From positions 37,250,896-37,314,895 of the forward strand of contig NC_063054.1 of assembly GCF_018812025.1 (NCBI RefSeq): DNA of 64,000 nt. Direction: 5' to 3'. The notes beneath the pieces are model-generated. The model did no database searches and was not told the DNA's origin. It saw nothing but the letters and a program-made list of their open reading frames with translations. The number at the start of each line of letters is the position of its first letter. Position 1 is the stretch's first letter. The position numbers and the translations under genes are program-made. This document shows, piece by piece, positions 1 through 20,308 of the stretch. This stretch comes from Megalobrama amblycephala. Its lineage: Eukaryota > Chordata > Actinopteri > Cypriniformes > Xenocyprididae.

Positions 1-1560
1 CTGTGTGTGTGTGAGAGAGCGAGCGAGCGAGCGAGTGTGTGTATGAGTTCATCACATTCAGCGCTAATTGTTTTATACACTATTGTGTACGTCTCACTGA
101 AATGGTGCAACACAAGTGCCCCTCATAGCAAACTACCTTCAGTAAAGGTGAAGTGACATGATTTATACACTTTCTGGTTGAATCAGAAAGTGTTTAACAT
201 CCAGAATATCACCTTTAAATTCTCACATATACAAACAAGCATCCAAACACCATCATTTACACACACACACACACACAGATCTGGTTTGGTGCTTGTAATG
301 ATCTATATATCACACTGCCAAACACACAATATTGATATTGACGCCCATTCCTGCCTCCAGGAGGCTATTGGTGAGAAACAAATGAGACAAAAGAGAGACA
401 GACAATAACGGAGGGAGAGATAAGCAGTTGTGAATCTTATGAAGAAATTTCCGGGTCATATTTCACCACAAAATCGAGAGAATTTATGTCAGAATATATA
501 AAAAAAAAAGGCCCTAAAAATAGTTTTGAGGTGAAATATGAACGTTCGACAGACAAAGATGTTCGTATGTTTGGCTTCTCCACATTTCTGCACACCCTGA
601 TCTGTCATGGTCACATGTTCACGTCCTCATCTGTACAAAACAATGTGTAAAAATACAAATAAAAAGCTAAAACGAAAGATAACAAAATAGTTACTATTAC
701 AGTATTTGACAGCAGGAGCGTTTAATATTCACGTTTAGGTTTGGATCTCAAAACTCATCCATTAGCAAAAACTTAGATTTAAAAAATAATAATAATAATG
801 CAGATATGGTATGAAATATGATTATATGTCTGATATAAGATGTTGAAGGGAAGAAAATCCGTGAGCGGACCACTTTGACCTGCGTCCTGAGACCAGCGCA
901 CACAAACACACAGGATTATGGGAGATTGTGCTGTATGCAGAGCTGTTTCTCGTCACAGGTTTACGCTCATGGTGTTACTGTATTTATGGAGTCATGTTAA
1001 TAAACCCCCTCTCCCTCCTTTTGTTCTGAGGTCAAAGGTTACTCTGGACGTTACGGTCGAGCTGAACGTTGTTTATTAAACAGTTCGAAGGATTCATTGG
1101 CTGGTGTGATCATTTCTGCAATGCACACATTGTTTATCTACCTTTCGAAGACCTTCCTGATGAATACAAAAACATAATATAGGTTTAATAAATTAGATTG
1201 GTTTGTTTCCTTCTAATATTTACTTTCATATTGGTATTGAATATATTTTAATATATACCGCAAATTAACATTCAGTATCATTAAACATGAAATCAGTGTA
1301 GTATTAAAAAATGATCACTGGGGACATTACATTTACATTTTTAGAAGATTTATTTGTTTTATTAAGCACTATTTCTGCTACATTATGAATCAGAATCGCA
1401 ATGTACAAAGCAATTACTATATTCAAATAAAATATACAGTAGCTACAAATTTATGTGTAACGCAACTGTGAATATTGGTTGCAGGAAATAAAGTACTTTA
1501 ATTTAGAATTGTACAACTATGGTGAATGTAATACTTTTACATTCATTAATAACATTAAAC
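1..1560. other. Intergenic stretch, no gene seen
   Basis: Opens with a (GT)n/(GA)n/(GAGC)n microsatellite in the first 45 bases, and a short (CA)n lies near 262-276. The rest is AT-rich with no convincing open frame, RNA gene or recognised transposon end. A short frame at 178-408 has no recognisable domain and is low in complexity, so it is not called. Confidence 0.5.
1029..1041 (+). promoter_or_regulatory. DR1-type nuclear receptor motif (weak call)
   Basis: The string AGGTCAAAGGTTA is two hexamer half-sites spaced by one base, the arrangement bound by HNF4 and PPAR/RXR. A further TGACCT half-site lies at about 877. A 13-base motif can arise by chance; no gene start is visible nearby and the nearest candidate promoter is 4.5 kb downstream. 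Confidence 0.2.
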
Positions 1561-1564
<4 letters not shown>

Positions 1565-1642
<78 letters not shown>

Positions 1643-1694
1643 GTTGTATATATAAAATATATAAAAAATTATATCTAGTGTCTGAATAATTTTT

Positions 1695-1742
<48 letters not shown>
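1565..1742. repeat. Two (TA)n microsatellite tracts
   Basis: Long alternating TA runs at about 1565-1638 and 1697-1741 are separated by 58 bases of other sequence. The second run abuts the left arm of the foldback element that follows. Tyr/Ile-repeat frames here are translation artefacts of the TA tract. Confidence 0.95.
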
Positions 1743-1747
<5 letters not shown>

Positions 1748-3208
1748 TACAGTCCAAAAGTTTGGAACCACTAAGATTTTTAATGTTTTTAAAAGAAGTT
1801 TCGTCTGCTCACCAAGGCTACATTTATTTAATTAAAAATACAGTAAAAAACAGTAATATTGTGAAATATTATTACAATTGAAAATAACTGTGTATTATTT
1901 AAATATATTTGACAAAGTAATTTATTCCTGTGATGCAAAGCTGAATTTTCAGCATCATTACTCCAGTCTTCAGTGTCACATGATCCTTCAGAAATCATTC
2001 TAATATGCCGATTTGCTGCTCAATAAACATTTATGATTATTTTCAATGTTGAAAACAGTTGTGTACTTTTTTTTTCAGGATTCCTTGATGAATAGAAAGT
2101 TCAAAAGAACAGCATTTATCTGAAATACAAAGCTTCTGTAGCATTATACACTACCGTTCAAAAGTTTGGGGTCAGTAAGAATTTTTATTTAAATTTTTTT
2201 GAAAAGAAATTAAAGAAATGAATACTTTTATTCAGCAAGGATGCATTAAATCAATCAAAAGTGGCAGTAAAGACATTTATAATGTTACAAAAGATTAGAT
2301 TTCAGATAAACACTGTTCTTTTCAACTTTCTATTCATCAAATAATCCTGAAAAAAAATATTGTACACAAATATTTTGTACACTCTAAAAAATGCTGGGTT
2401 AAAAACAACCCAAGTTGGGTTGAAAATGGACAAACCCAGCGGTTGGGTTAAATGTTTGCCCAACCTGCTGGGTAGTTTTATTTAAACCAACTATTGTTTA
2501 AAAATTGCTATATGGCTAGCTTAAAATGAACCCAAAATAGTTGGGAAATTAAAAACCAGATATAATTAGAGGCAACAATAATAGACAAAAGGTGAATGTT
2601 TATTAATAAGCTTTAATATTTTATTAATATAAATGTAATAGTTTAATAGTTTATTAAACATAAGCAATAAGCAATTTAATAAATGTTTATTGTTTAATAA
2701 TTATTCATTGAACATTAATAAATGTTCATTTCCAACATACTTTGGGTTAATTTTAATTAAGCAATACAGTAATTTTTAAACAATAGTTGAGTTAAATAAA
2801 ACTACCCAGCAGGCTGGGCAAACATTTAACCCTACCGCTGGGTTAAAACAACCCAATTGCTGGGTTTGTCCATTTTCAACCCAACTTGGGTTGTTTTTAA
2901 CCCAGTGTACAATTGTACACAATTCTTGAGCAGCAGATCAGCATATTAGAATGATTTCTGAAGGATCATGTGACACTGAAGACTGGAGTAATGATGCTGA
3001 AAATTCAGCTTTGATCACAGGAATAAATTACTTTGTCAAATATATTTAAATAGTACACAGTTATTTTCAATTGTAATAATATTTCACAATATTACTGTTT
3101 TTTACTGTATTTTTAATTAAATAAATGTAGCCTTGGTGAGCAGACGAAACTTCTTTTAAAAACATTAAAAATCTTAGTGCTTCCAAACTTTTGGACTGTA
3201 CTGTATAT
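1743..3208. mobile_element. Large compound foldback (inverted-repeat) element
   Basis: The left arm, starting at ACAGTCCAAAAGTTTGGAAC (about 1747), is mirrored by the right arm ending at about 3207 (CCAAACTTTTGGACTGTACT on the same strand). The arms run roughly 1745-2015 and 2935-3207 and pair almost base for base. Inside is a second, smaller inverted pair (about 2077-2130 with 2300-2355) around ACTACCGTTCAAAAGTTTGG, and then a further nested element at 2381-2908. No transposase is present. TA tracts on both sides hide any target duplication, so the superfamily is not assigned. Confidence 0.85.
2381..2908. mobile_element. Nested foldback element with GGGTTAAAAACAACCC arms
   Basis: The arm at 2381-2480 (CTGGGTTAAAAACAACCCAA, then AACCCAGCGGTTGGG) is mirrored at about 2800-2908. 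The centre is AT-rich, with repeated TTTAATA and TTTATTAA words. It sits within the larger foldback 1743-3208 and so is probably younger. A partial relative of the same family lies at about 42345-42450. Confidence 0.8.
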
Positions 3209-3209
3209 G

Positions 3210-3210
<1 letters not shown>

Positions 3211-3256
<46 letters not shown>
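3211..3256. repeat. (TA)n microsatellite
   Basis: Uninterrupted alternating AT tract directly beyond the right arm of the compound foldback. Together with the tracts at 1565-1742 it suggests insertion into, or expansion at, a TA-rich site. Confidence 0.9.
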
Positions 3257-3258
<2 letters not shown>

Positions 3259-3339
3259 AAACCAAAATTTATAACAATAAAACAATAAAAATACACAAAT
3301 AAAGGCGATGACCCACATGAAACATGAAAAAAATGCAAT

Positions 3340-3665
3340 AGTAATTTATAGTAAATACTATAGTGTTTTTAACCATACTACAGTAAATTGTACTGTATAT
3401 AATATAGTATTTATAACACTTGAATGCTACAGCATACTGAAGTATTAACTATAGTGAACTGATAAACTGTAATCAATACTGTAGTATAATTTAGTTTTTA
3501 CTATAGTAAACTGTAGTGTATTGTTGTAGAAAACTTAGTACAGGACTGGGTAAAGTAAATTGTTTATATATTACCACAGCAACTACAGAATTACCACAAC
3601 AAACTATTTCAAGTACTTTACTATGACACACTATAGTATTTACTCTAAATTACTTTAGTATTTTT
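3340..3665. mobile_element. Small AT-rich inverted-repeat element
   Basis: Repeated ACTATAG/CTATAGT and TACTGTAG/TTTACTATAG words occur in opposite orientation at the two ends (about 3344-3400 against 3610-3665), giving an imperfect hairpin of about 320 bases. No coding capacity. It could also be simple degenerate ATAGT repetition. Confidence 0.5.
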
Positions 3666-3789
3666 TCTTGGTACACTATAAAGAAATTATACATTTCAAT
3701 ACACAAATTAAAAAAAGGAATTTAAGATATTGTAGACTTGAAAAGTCCTTGTAATGTTTCCAAATAAAGCTGCATTTCGTTCTTGAACC

Positions 3790-5400
3790 TTGACAGTCTT
3801 TTTTTTTTTAAAAATTTTTATTGACATGTAAAAGCAAATGTTCAAAGAATTTAACAGCAATAATAGAATTATAAACAATAAACAAAATAGTAAACAAAAA
3901 CAAAAAAATACTTAATAAATAAACAAAACAATGGAAAGGAGGGAAAAAAACAACTATGAGCCAGAGGTAATATAACAACGTAAATTAATATTGAAAAAGG
4001 GAGAGAAAGGTCCCTTTTTTTTCTTCTTTTTCTTCCTTGTACATCATAAAAAGGCATAAATGTTATACTTTGTGCACAACGAACTGGACTTTAGGGCTTT
4101 GACATTGCTGGAAGAGGAGATAGTGCCCAAATAACATTTCAAGTCATGACAAAAAATAATAAAAAGAGGTTAAACAGACAAAAATTTACACTTATGTATA
4201 AAAAACTCGGCTAGAAAAATAAATAGGTTTACAAGAAAATACTTGTCTTTTAGATTTTTATCAAAGTTATATAATCCAAATAATACATCCTTAAACACCA
4301 AAGAAAAATTTCCAAAAAAAAAAGCACGAACGAATAAACAAAATTTCTTCCAAAAATTAGCTACATGATTACCTTGACAGTTTTTTTTTTTTTTTTATTC
4401 AAGAGGTATTACATATTCACATTATCATATTAACATTAGCTGCCAGGGAGGGAAAAAAAAAGGAAATATTACATAAATTTCAGTGCTTTCAGAGCATTAC
4501 AGTGCTTTTTTGTTTTTGGTTTGTTCCCAGAGATTTACATATAATTTAAAGTCATTTATAAAATGTGAAAAATTTGTTTTACATTGAGCCCACTTCTTCT
4601 TATGTATATAGTATTTTCCTAATAAAATAAACAAATGTATAATATGTAGTTCTTTACATTTCAAGTTTTCATTATCTGTTTAAAACAACTATGTCAAATA
4701 CACAAATTTTTATCATACAATCAAGTTTTATATTAATATTTGTAAGTCTTTTTTTTTTTTTTTTTTTTTTTTTTTTATTAATGAAAATAGAACAATTTAC
4801 AAACAGAACATAGAATAAGGCAGTGCAATACAAAGTGTGATATTAATTAGTAACAGGGGATCCGAAAATAAAATCATAATATTTTAAGCATGTTAATGAC
4901 TTTTTTTTTTTTTTTTTTTTTTTTTACAATTTCAGAGAAGATATAAAACAATTAAATTCCACTAAAAATACCTTAAATATTGGGGATGAATTTAAGCATT
5001 TTTGTTTATGTATATACATTTTTGCCAGCAATATGAGTAAGTTAACAATGTATTCAAGACCTTTGTTAACATTGTTTTCATAGTACACAATAATATCCTT
5101 TAAAGAAAAACAGTATTTATCCTTTACTAGATTAAAAATAAATTCTGCCATTTCCTTCCAAAAATTTTGTTTAACTTTACAATCAAAAAACAAACGTGTT
5201 AACACTTCTTTCTCATTTTTGCAAAAGGAGCATAAATCATCAATATCAGAGTATCTTGAAATTATTGATTTAACAGAATTGTAAAATGTAGCTATTTCTT
5301 TAGCTTTGTTATTGATACAATATTTAAAGGGGATTAACCGAGCAGCCTTCCAATTAATATTATCAATAATAGAGTTTTCCTCTATGTGTTATTTTATTTT
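3790..5400 (-). mobile_element. Stack of L1-like LINE 3' ends, with a decayed ORF2 C-terminus
   Basis: Read on the minus strand, four poly-A-like tails (poly-T on the plus strand at about 3796-3810, 4380-4396, 4748-4776 and 4900-4925) each end a LINE-like 3' fragment. The best coding remnant is about 5225 down to 4927. It carries the hallmark C-terminal stretch of fish L1-type ORF2, with LTRLFFDCKVKQNFWKEM and later KMYIHKQKCLN before an LNSLK-like end. Another decayed copy of the same region lies around 4230-4370. Everything is 5'-truncated, as usual for target-primed LINE insertion. Identification rests on motif memory, without a database search. Confidence 0.65.
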
Positions 5401-5489
5401 GTTTTTGGAAAATAGTATAAATATGTTTGTTCTTTAATATTTGACAGTCGTAAAACTCTGAAAGAGTTTCAATGACGTCAAGGCTATGG

Positions 5490-5830
5490 TGTGATTGGTT
5501 TATGAGGCACACGTGATCCACGCGCACCGTTACGCATTCTCCAATGGTAGAGCCGCAGAGGATGGTATCTCTTCACATAAAATCCCTCTCTCTCTCTCTC
5601 TCTCTCTCTCTGTATATAGATAGATAGATAAATAGATAGATAGATATCAAGACGTCTCACTCGGATTACTATGAATAGGAAAAACTGCAATAAATCGGAA
5701 TAAAAGAGCCAATCGCCATTGTAAGTCATCATGCTTCAGTGTCCTGTGAATCGCTTTAAGAGCTGCGCATGCGCACTGGCTGGACCAACCGGAAACGCTT
5801 TTTCCGCTATTTGAGCGTAAGCAACATTTA
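5490..5830 (+). promoter_or_regulatory. Candidate CpG-containing promoter of GFUS locus 1
   Basis: The stretch contrasts with its AT-rich surroundings. It holds CCAAT boxes in both orientations (GATTGGT at about 5494, CCAATGG at about 5541, GCCAATCG at about 5709), a perfect NRF1-type palindrome TGCGCATGCGCA at 5764-5775 and an ETS-like CCGGAAAC at 5789-5796. NRF1, NF-Y and ETS sites are typical of TATA-less housekeeping promoters, which would suit a nucleotide-sugar enzyme. A (TC)n tract interrupts it at about 5585-5611. The assignment to locus 1 is inference from position and orientation; no transcript evidence was available. Confidence 0.45.
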
Positions 5831-5991
5831 CGCGTCAGATTTTACCGTTCATTCAGGTTTTTCCACATTCCAGAAAGTAGGAATTGATTTTGCATGAGCA
5901 AAACAGCTGCCCAGAGGCCATGAAAATATGGCCAGAGAGTGAAGTGACTTTCCTCCATAAGGACTTTGACAACAGTGACTCCAGAGAGCAG
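5830..5991 (+). other. Candidate non-coding first exon (5' UTR) of GFUS locus 1
   Basis: The locus 1 start codon at 9748 directly follows a splice acceptor (TTTCTCAG), so an upstream untranslated exon is expected. A fitting donor, GAGAGCAG followed by GTAAAT, ends at 5991 just below the promoter-like region. The intron sequence downstream (about 6055-6115, with GCTCGTTTTAGACACT) recurs at about 26816-26875 upstream of locus 2, in keeping with duplication of this gene start. The left boundary is arbitrary because no transcription start can be seen. Confidence 0.35.
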
Positions 5992-6877
5992 GTAAATCAT
6001 TGATTCCGTCAATTATTAACAGAAATAATAAAACAATCATTCATTTGATGTCACGGTCTGCTCGTTTTAGACACTTTGCAGTCTGTGGTGATCTCAGAAA
6101 ATGATCTTTTAATCTTATCTGAGAGTTTATAAAGTTCATTCATTGAGTGTTAAAGCATGCATGATCATTGTAAAGCATTTGTGAGATATATAAATCCAGT
6201 GTGTTTCTTGTGTTTTGTGGTCATTGCACAAGTTAAAGGATTAGTTCACTTTCTAATTAAAAGTTCCTGATAATTTACTCACCCTCATGTCATGTTCATG
6301 TAGCATATATAGGTATATATGATTTCTGTTCCTCCCTACAGTTCACAATGAACTACATACAGCTGACAGATATCAAGTTAAAGGGATACAATTCTGTCAT
6401 CATTTACTCACCGTCAATTTGGTCCAAAAAAAGAAAGAGATTTTGAAGAATGTTGGTAACCACACAGTTGATGAATCCCATTGACCTCCATAGTATTTTT
6501 TAGTATTTACCAACATTCTTTAAAAAAATCTTTATTTGGAACAAATTGACTGAGTAAATGATGACAGAATTTTTATTTTTAGGGAACTGTCCCTTTAAGC
6601 ACTTATACGCCCTTTATTTCAATATGACAACAATATGGTGTTAAAGGATTAGTTCACTTTCAAATTAAAATTTCCTGATAATTTACTCACCTCCATGTCA
6701 TCCAAGATGTTCATGTTTCTTTCTTCAGTCGAAAAGAAATGAAGGTTTTTGATGAAAACATTCCAGGATTATTCTCCTTATAGTGGACTTCACTGGAGCC
6801 CAAATGGTTGAAATGACAGTTTACAGCGATCTCAGACGAGAAATAAGAGTCTTATCTAGAGAAACCATCACTCATTT

Positions 6878-7749
6878 TAGGGCTGGATGGTTATGACTTC
6901 AATTCAGAACCTCAATTAATTGAACATTTTACCTCGATTACGATTAATGAGCGATTATTTTGTTTGTTTGTTTGCCCTCATAGTTCACTTACAAGTAGGG
7001 CTGCACGATTTATCGCGATAAAATCGCACGCGATATGGCAAAGGCTGCGATTATTTAATGCGCAGCTTGTCAGAGCTGTACGGCTCTGTGATCAGTAGTA
7101 AATGCTTCTCCATCTGAAAGCCAGAGGGCGCTCTTGCGCAGAAACTCAAAATATGCCCTGCAGCAGAAGAAGATAACACGCATCATTTCGCTGTAGCTGA
7201 ATAAACAGAAGATTGAAATGCTTTGATTAATTAAACATGACTAATAAACACACGACAGCCTTATTCTGTGTAAGAAGCCACATCATCTCACAGAAGGACG
7301 CTCAGCTGTCGTTATGAAGTGAGTTTGGAGTAAAAACATGTTATTAAATGTCTTTTGTTGCTTTTTCAAATGTCCATTATAAGCGACTCAAACTCGCAGT
7401 GCTTTCAGATGGATTAGCATTTGGAGCCATACTTCATTGACAAGCCACGCGTAAAAAAATCAATCACAGCCTTTGCGATTTCATAATCGCACTAAGAATC
7501 GCATTTAAGCGATAATCGCGTTCAAGTTCAATGTTATTTTTCGTATCGTGCAGCCCTACTTACAAGGTTTGTACTGTAAATATGATTGACTATTAAAAAT
7601 AGTCACGTGGCAACACGCGCGCTAGTGTGTTTTAAAGTGGGAAGTATCAACAGGATTAAAAAAACGAAATAACCGACATGGTAAAATTACATCGGTTAGA
7701 GATTCTGAATTTCGGTTTCAATTACTTTTCGATTAATCGTCCAGCCCTA
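6878..7749. mobile_element. hAT-like non-autonomous element, TIR TAGGGCTGGA
   Basis: Left end TAGGGCTGGATGGTTA and right end TAATCGTCCAGCCCTA form terminal inverted repeats. The flanks ACTCATTT (6870-6877) and GCTCATTT (7750-7757) differ by one base, fitting an aged 8-bp hAT target duplication. It carries no transposase and is itself split by 6996-7558. Confidence 0.8.
6996..7558. mobile_element. hAT-like non-autonomous element, TIR TAGGGCTGCACGAT
   Basis: Terminal inverted repeats TAGGGCTGCACGAT and ATCGTGCAGCCCTA enclose 563 bp. A perfect 8-bp target duplication CTTACAAG sits at 6988-6995 and 7559-7566. This is the innermost and therefore youngest layer of the nest. There is no open frame of note inside. 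Confidence 0.92.
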
Positions 7750-8577
7750 GCTCATTTTCTAAAAAAAAAAAAATTAAAATAAAATTTTTATTAAATTGTC
7801 ATATATAATGCGCTAGTGCAAGTATATAACAATTAATTCAAACTTTAACCTGTGGAGGGCAGTAATACACTTAGCAGTGTCTACACTGCTGGAATTCAAA
7901 TAGAGAAGAAGAAGAGAGCTAGTTCAAGATGAGCATTTATGGTTAAAACTTGTATATTTTATTTATTTATTTATAAAATAACTGATGGTTTCTCTAGATA
8001 AGACCCTTATTCCTCGTCTGGTATCGTTTAAAGCCTTTGAAGCTGCACTGAAACTGTAATTTTGACCTTCAACCGTTTGGGCTCCATTGAAGTCCACTAT
8101 ATGGAGAAAGATCCTGGAATGTTTTCATCAAAAACCTTAATTTCTTTTCGACTGAAGAAAGAAAGACATGAACATCTTGAATGACATGGGCGTGAGCAAA
8201 TTATCAGGAAAATTTAATTTGAAACATTCTTCAAAATATCTTTCTTTTTTGGACCAAATTGACGGTGAGTAAATGATGACAGAATTGTATTCCTTTAACT
8301 TGATATCTGTCGGACAGAGTCAGCTGTATGTAGTTCATTGTGAGCTGTAGGGAGGAACAGAAATCATATATACCCCTACAAAAGTGCTGTTGTGCTGCTA
8401 TAGTACATCAATGGAAATCTGATGTATCAGATGACAATACCATGATGCTTTTTTGAAGAGAATAGTCTAACAAAGAAGTACCGCTCTATTGGTAACCATG
8501 GTAATTTTTGACTGTGTGCTTATTGTATATGACCTGTTGAAGTATACATAGGTAGATTATAACAGTTTTTGCACATT

Positions 8578-17131
<8,554 letters not shown>

Positions 17132-17640
17132 AGATCTGCACATCTCATTGGCTGTGGGGTAGTTTCACGGAACATTCAGACTGACGGCAGGTCTGGATTC
17201 CATAGTAGCTTTCATTGGCCAAGGACCGCCCAGAGGCCATCTGACTGACATGTAAAACAACCAATCACAGTTTGTTTTGTTCTGCAGGGGCGTGAAAACG
17301 TAAAGTCAATGTCCCTACAATAACAGACTGGCTTGTAAAATATATTTAAAGAGTCTATGCTGCAAACTCTCATACTTTTGAAAATCCAGTGTTTAGTTGG
17401 TCATGATAATTGCTTGTTATCACAGTTGTAGAATTCAACCAATCAGATGATGACTTTGAAACTCCTGAAGTGTTTCCAATTTTGTGCCATATGCAACGTT
17501 CAGACAACGTTCTGAGGCTGTGAGTCTGAACACTGTTAAATGCTGGAAACCAATGACTGATCAGACCCTTTTGATATTTTTTGTGATTACAAAATCATTG
17601 AACACTGCTGTTTTAGCTCTCTTTTTATGTTTATTTAAAG
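17132..17640 (+). other. Proximal 3' UTR / downstream region of GFUS locus 1
   Basis: Shares words in the same order with the sequence after the locus 2 stop (about 38944-39060): CATCTCATTGGCTGTGGGG, GGAAACCAAT, AATCATTGAACACT and GTGTTTATTTAA-like. The match stops near 17640, where transposon sequence begins and continues to about 22600. No canonical polyadenylation signal was picked out in this part. Confidence 0.6.
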
Positions 17641-18984
17641 TTTTATAATATATATGGGTGTTTCTGCAACTACGGTCACTTTTGACACTGCCAATTTTTA
17701 AAAAAAAATCAACCTCTATGAATTTAAATTTTAACCATCAGTCTGTAATACATACAAAAATGTACACAAAATTGAATGTAGACGTTAAGATTTTAATCCT
17801 TCTTGGTTTTCATCACTTCTTACAAAATGTCCTTACCGCAACAATACAACAACAGTAATTTTATACACTTTTCTTTTTTAATTTCTATAAAAATGTAATA
17901 CATTTACATAGTTACTTTCAAGATTTGTCAATTTTTGTAAATACAAATATTAAAAAATAATTTAAAATTAGGGAATTTTATGATATTCTTTATGCCATGG
18001 AAAATTTTGATGCTAACCTATATACCAATTGTTTTAATACACGACAAAGATAAATTATTTCGCTTTTTATGACAAATATTGTCATTTTAATGTGTAAATC
18101 ATCTCTACTGAAGGGTTAAAATAATTTTTGCAAACAACAGTATTTTGTTTTGTCCTCAGGTTTCTTTTGTTTATCCTCCACTGTCGTTCCTCTGCTCTTT
18201 TTTTTAATGCTCTTTTCCCATAACTATTCGTATCTGTCAGGGTCTTTTAAGTCTCTGCATTTCTCTCTTATTATCTGATTTGGTATCATCTAGGCTTGCA
18301 AAAATGGTATGTTTATATTTAGATTACAGTTTAAAACTTGAATTTGTCTCTACCGCAACACCTAAAATGTTGCAGAAATGACGTTTTTGCTAATATTGCT
18401 GATATTAGCATCAGTTTTGACTTTTAGCACCACATATACATGTATTCAACAGTCAAGGTGTGTAATGACACTGTGTTTACATTTAAGAAGCTTTAGATGA
18501 CAAACTAACATAAACCTTAAATTTCACTACTGGGACTTAAAAGTGCCCGTAGTTGCAAAACCACCCATATATATACAATTACTAAAACTGCAAATGCTGC
18601 GTTTTCCAGTACATTTATATAAATGCATGGACTGCTCCATTCACACAGCACTGTGCATGAGCTAATGGCGCCATCTTGCGGCTGTGCGCGGGACACACTT
18701 TGTATCTCAGCCAAGGTCCAAAATTAAATTCTTTGTCTATAATAGAGATGTATATTTTTTATTATAAATTAATTAATTTTCATTAATCCTAAGCAGTATC
18801 ACACTGCAAGGCTGCGATGTATTTATATAAACCGTCTATAGGATGGTTTCAACGGCAACAACATAAACAAACGTTCAGTTTGTAAACACGAGTCCCTCTA
18901 GACTAGACTATTTCTGATTACAAGCAAAATAAATAAGTAAATTTTGCTTGTAAATGTCTAGCCAGTATTATTTTGGGTTACCAG

Positions 18985-20086
18985 TAGGGGAGAGTGGGGT
19001 AAGATGAGCCAGTGGGTAAGTTGACCCACCCCCTGTATCTTGGCAACCGTACCATTTTATTTTCATGTGACGCATGGAAGTCACTTATTTACTTTAAAAA
19101 CTGTTTTTGGCTTGTCAAAGTAAAATTTTAACATAACAGATGTAATGGCTGTTTCATAAAAGCAAATTTGTCCAAGTCAAAAACTATTTATGATGCATAT
19201 TGGTGATTTAGCAACGTATAAAACCATGCAAGTCATTTAGGTAAATATTATTCTGAATTGGTAAGCTAGCTAGCTTTTCCTAAAATGGTAGCAATGGGGC
19301 AAAGTGAGCCAAATGCTGTGGGGTAAATTGTTTTAACTTACCCCACCATAAGGCAATGAATTTAAGTTAAATCTGAAGTATAAACTGGTGTCATTTCAAT
19401 GTAATATTACACAACTGGTTTAGTTTATCTTTATTTTCGAGTTTATTTGATAGGAACAGTGTACAAGTCCACCAAATCCTTCTCTGATACGAACCAGAGG
19501 ATGTTTAATTATATATATCTCTCCACCTGTAGTCTCTAATGGCCTAACATGGTCGACATTGCAGAAAAACTACCATGTCAAGAACCTTTTGACTAAAATG
19601 TTTAACAGTTTCAGTGACATTTATTCATTCTTATTTAATTTTTATTTAATTTTACTCAACAAACTCTCTGTTTAGTCTGTTTATGGGAAGGTTACAACTT
19701 TGGTGTTCAACATATTGTTTCAGAAATGCAAACATGCGGAAATTTCAACTTCATTTGGCTGGGTTTCATTTAGATTTTAAAAAAGAAATATTTGTAATAT
19801 ATTTTAACAAAGAATATTTGTAAAAGGAAATTTGATTATTAAATTAGTTTTTAATTAGTTTACACCCACCTACTGACTCGGCTCCCTAACCTGGGGTAAA
19901 TTGAGCCAGAGGAACACTTTTTTTATAAGAAGCCATATTTGTAGAACCCTTTGTCATAGAACTATTCTGATCATTTAAAATGATAGGAAACATCCTGAAA
20001 TTACTTTCATTGTACTTCTGCCTCATTTCCCCTTATCTCGAGGACCTCATAAGTAAAAATGGCTCATCTTACCCCACTCTCCCCTA
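18985..20086. mobile_element. Non-autonomous DNA transposon, TIR TAGGGGAGAGTGGGG
   Basis: Left end TAGGGGAGAGTGGGGTAAG and right end CTTACCCCACTCTCCCCTA are inverted repeats extending into GATGAGCC/GGCTCATC. A TA dinucleotide at each border would fit a Tc1/mariner-type target duplication, though this is not decisive. The body repeats the words TGGGGTAAATTG and GGGGCAAAGTGAGCC. A second, end-less copy is at 11660-12490. Confidence 0.85.
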
Positions 20087-20308
20087 GAGGAAAAGAACCG
20101 TTACTAGGCCAAACTTAAACGCGACAAAAAAAGACCCATTCAACAAACGCAGACCGGACGTTAACTTCGGCTCAGGCGCGTAACCGTGGTATTTCAGAGG
20201 GAATCGGTTTTCAGTTCTCCACACGAACCACTGTAATGAGAATTTGTAAAGACAGTTTTATAAATCTGTTGTCGACAAAAGGTCTCCCAGTCTTGCGTAG
20301 CTCGATCT

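Larger units (their letters stand above)
6641..8224. mobile_element. Foldback MITE, TTAA-associated, interrupted by hAT insertions
   Basis: The left arm from 6641 (TTAAAGGATTAGTTCAC, then ATGTCATCCAAGATGTTCATG) is mirrored by the arm at about 7980-8224, including TTCTTTTCGACTGAAGAAAG opposite TTTCTTCAGTCGAAAAGAAA. The right terminus is eroded. Relatives occur at 27781-28494 and 50897-51472. The hairpin centre was the landing site of the hAT element 6878-7749. Confidence 0.8.
6305..8378. mobile_element. Outer shell of a four-level nested transposon cluster
   Basis: The left arm at about 6305-6470 (GATTTCTGTTCCTCCCTACA, then an AACTACATACAGCTGAC segment) is mirrored at about 8224-8378. A small TTAA-bounded foldback (about 6377-6598) forms part of the left arm. 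The right arm continues into sequence at 8333-8440 that also occurs upstream of locus 2 (about 23470-23575), so the right arm, or part of it, may be original intron sequence and the left arm an inverted copy of it. All of this lies within the presumed first intron of locus 1. Confidence 0.6.

Noticed and set aside
1517..1881. Tyr-Ile repeat frames as a coding repeat protein
   Set aside because: Direct translation of (TA)n microsatellites.
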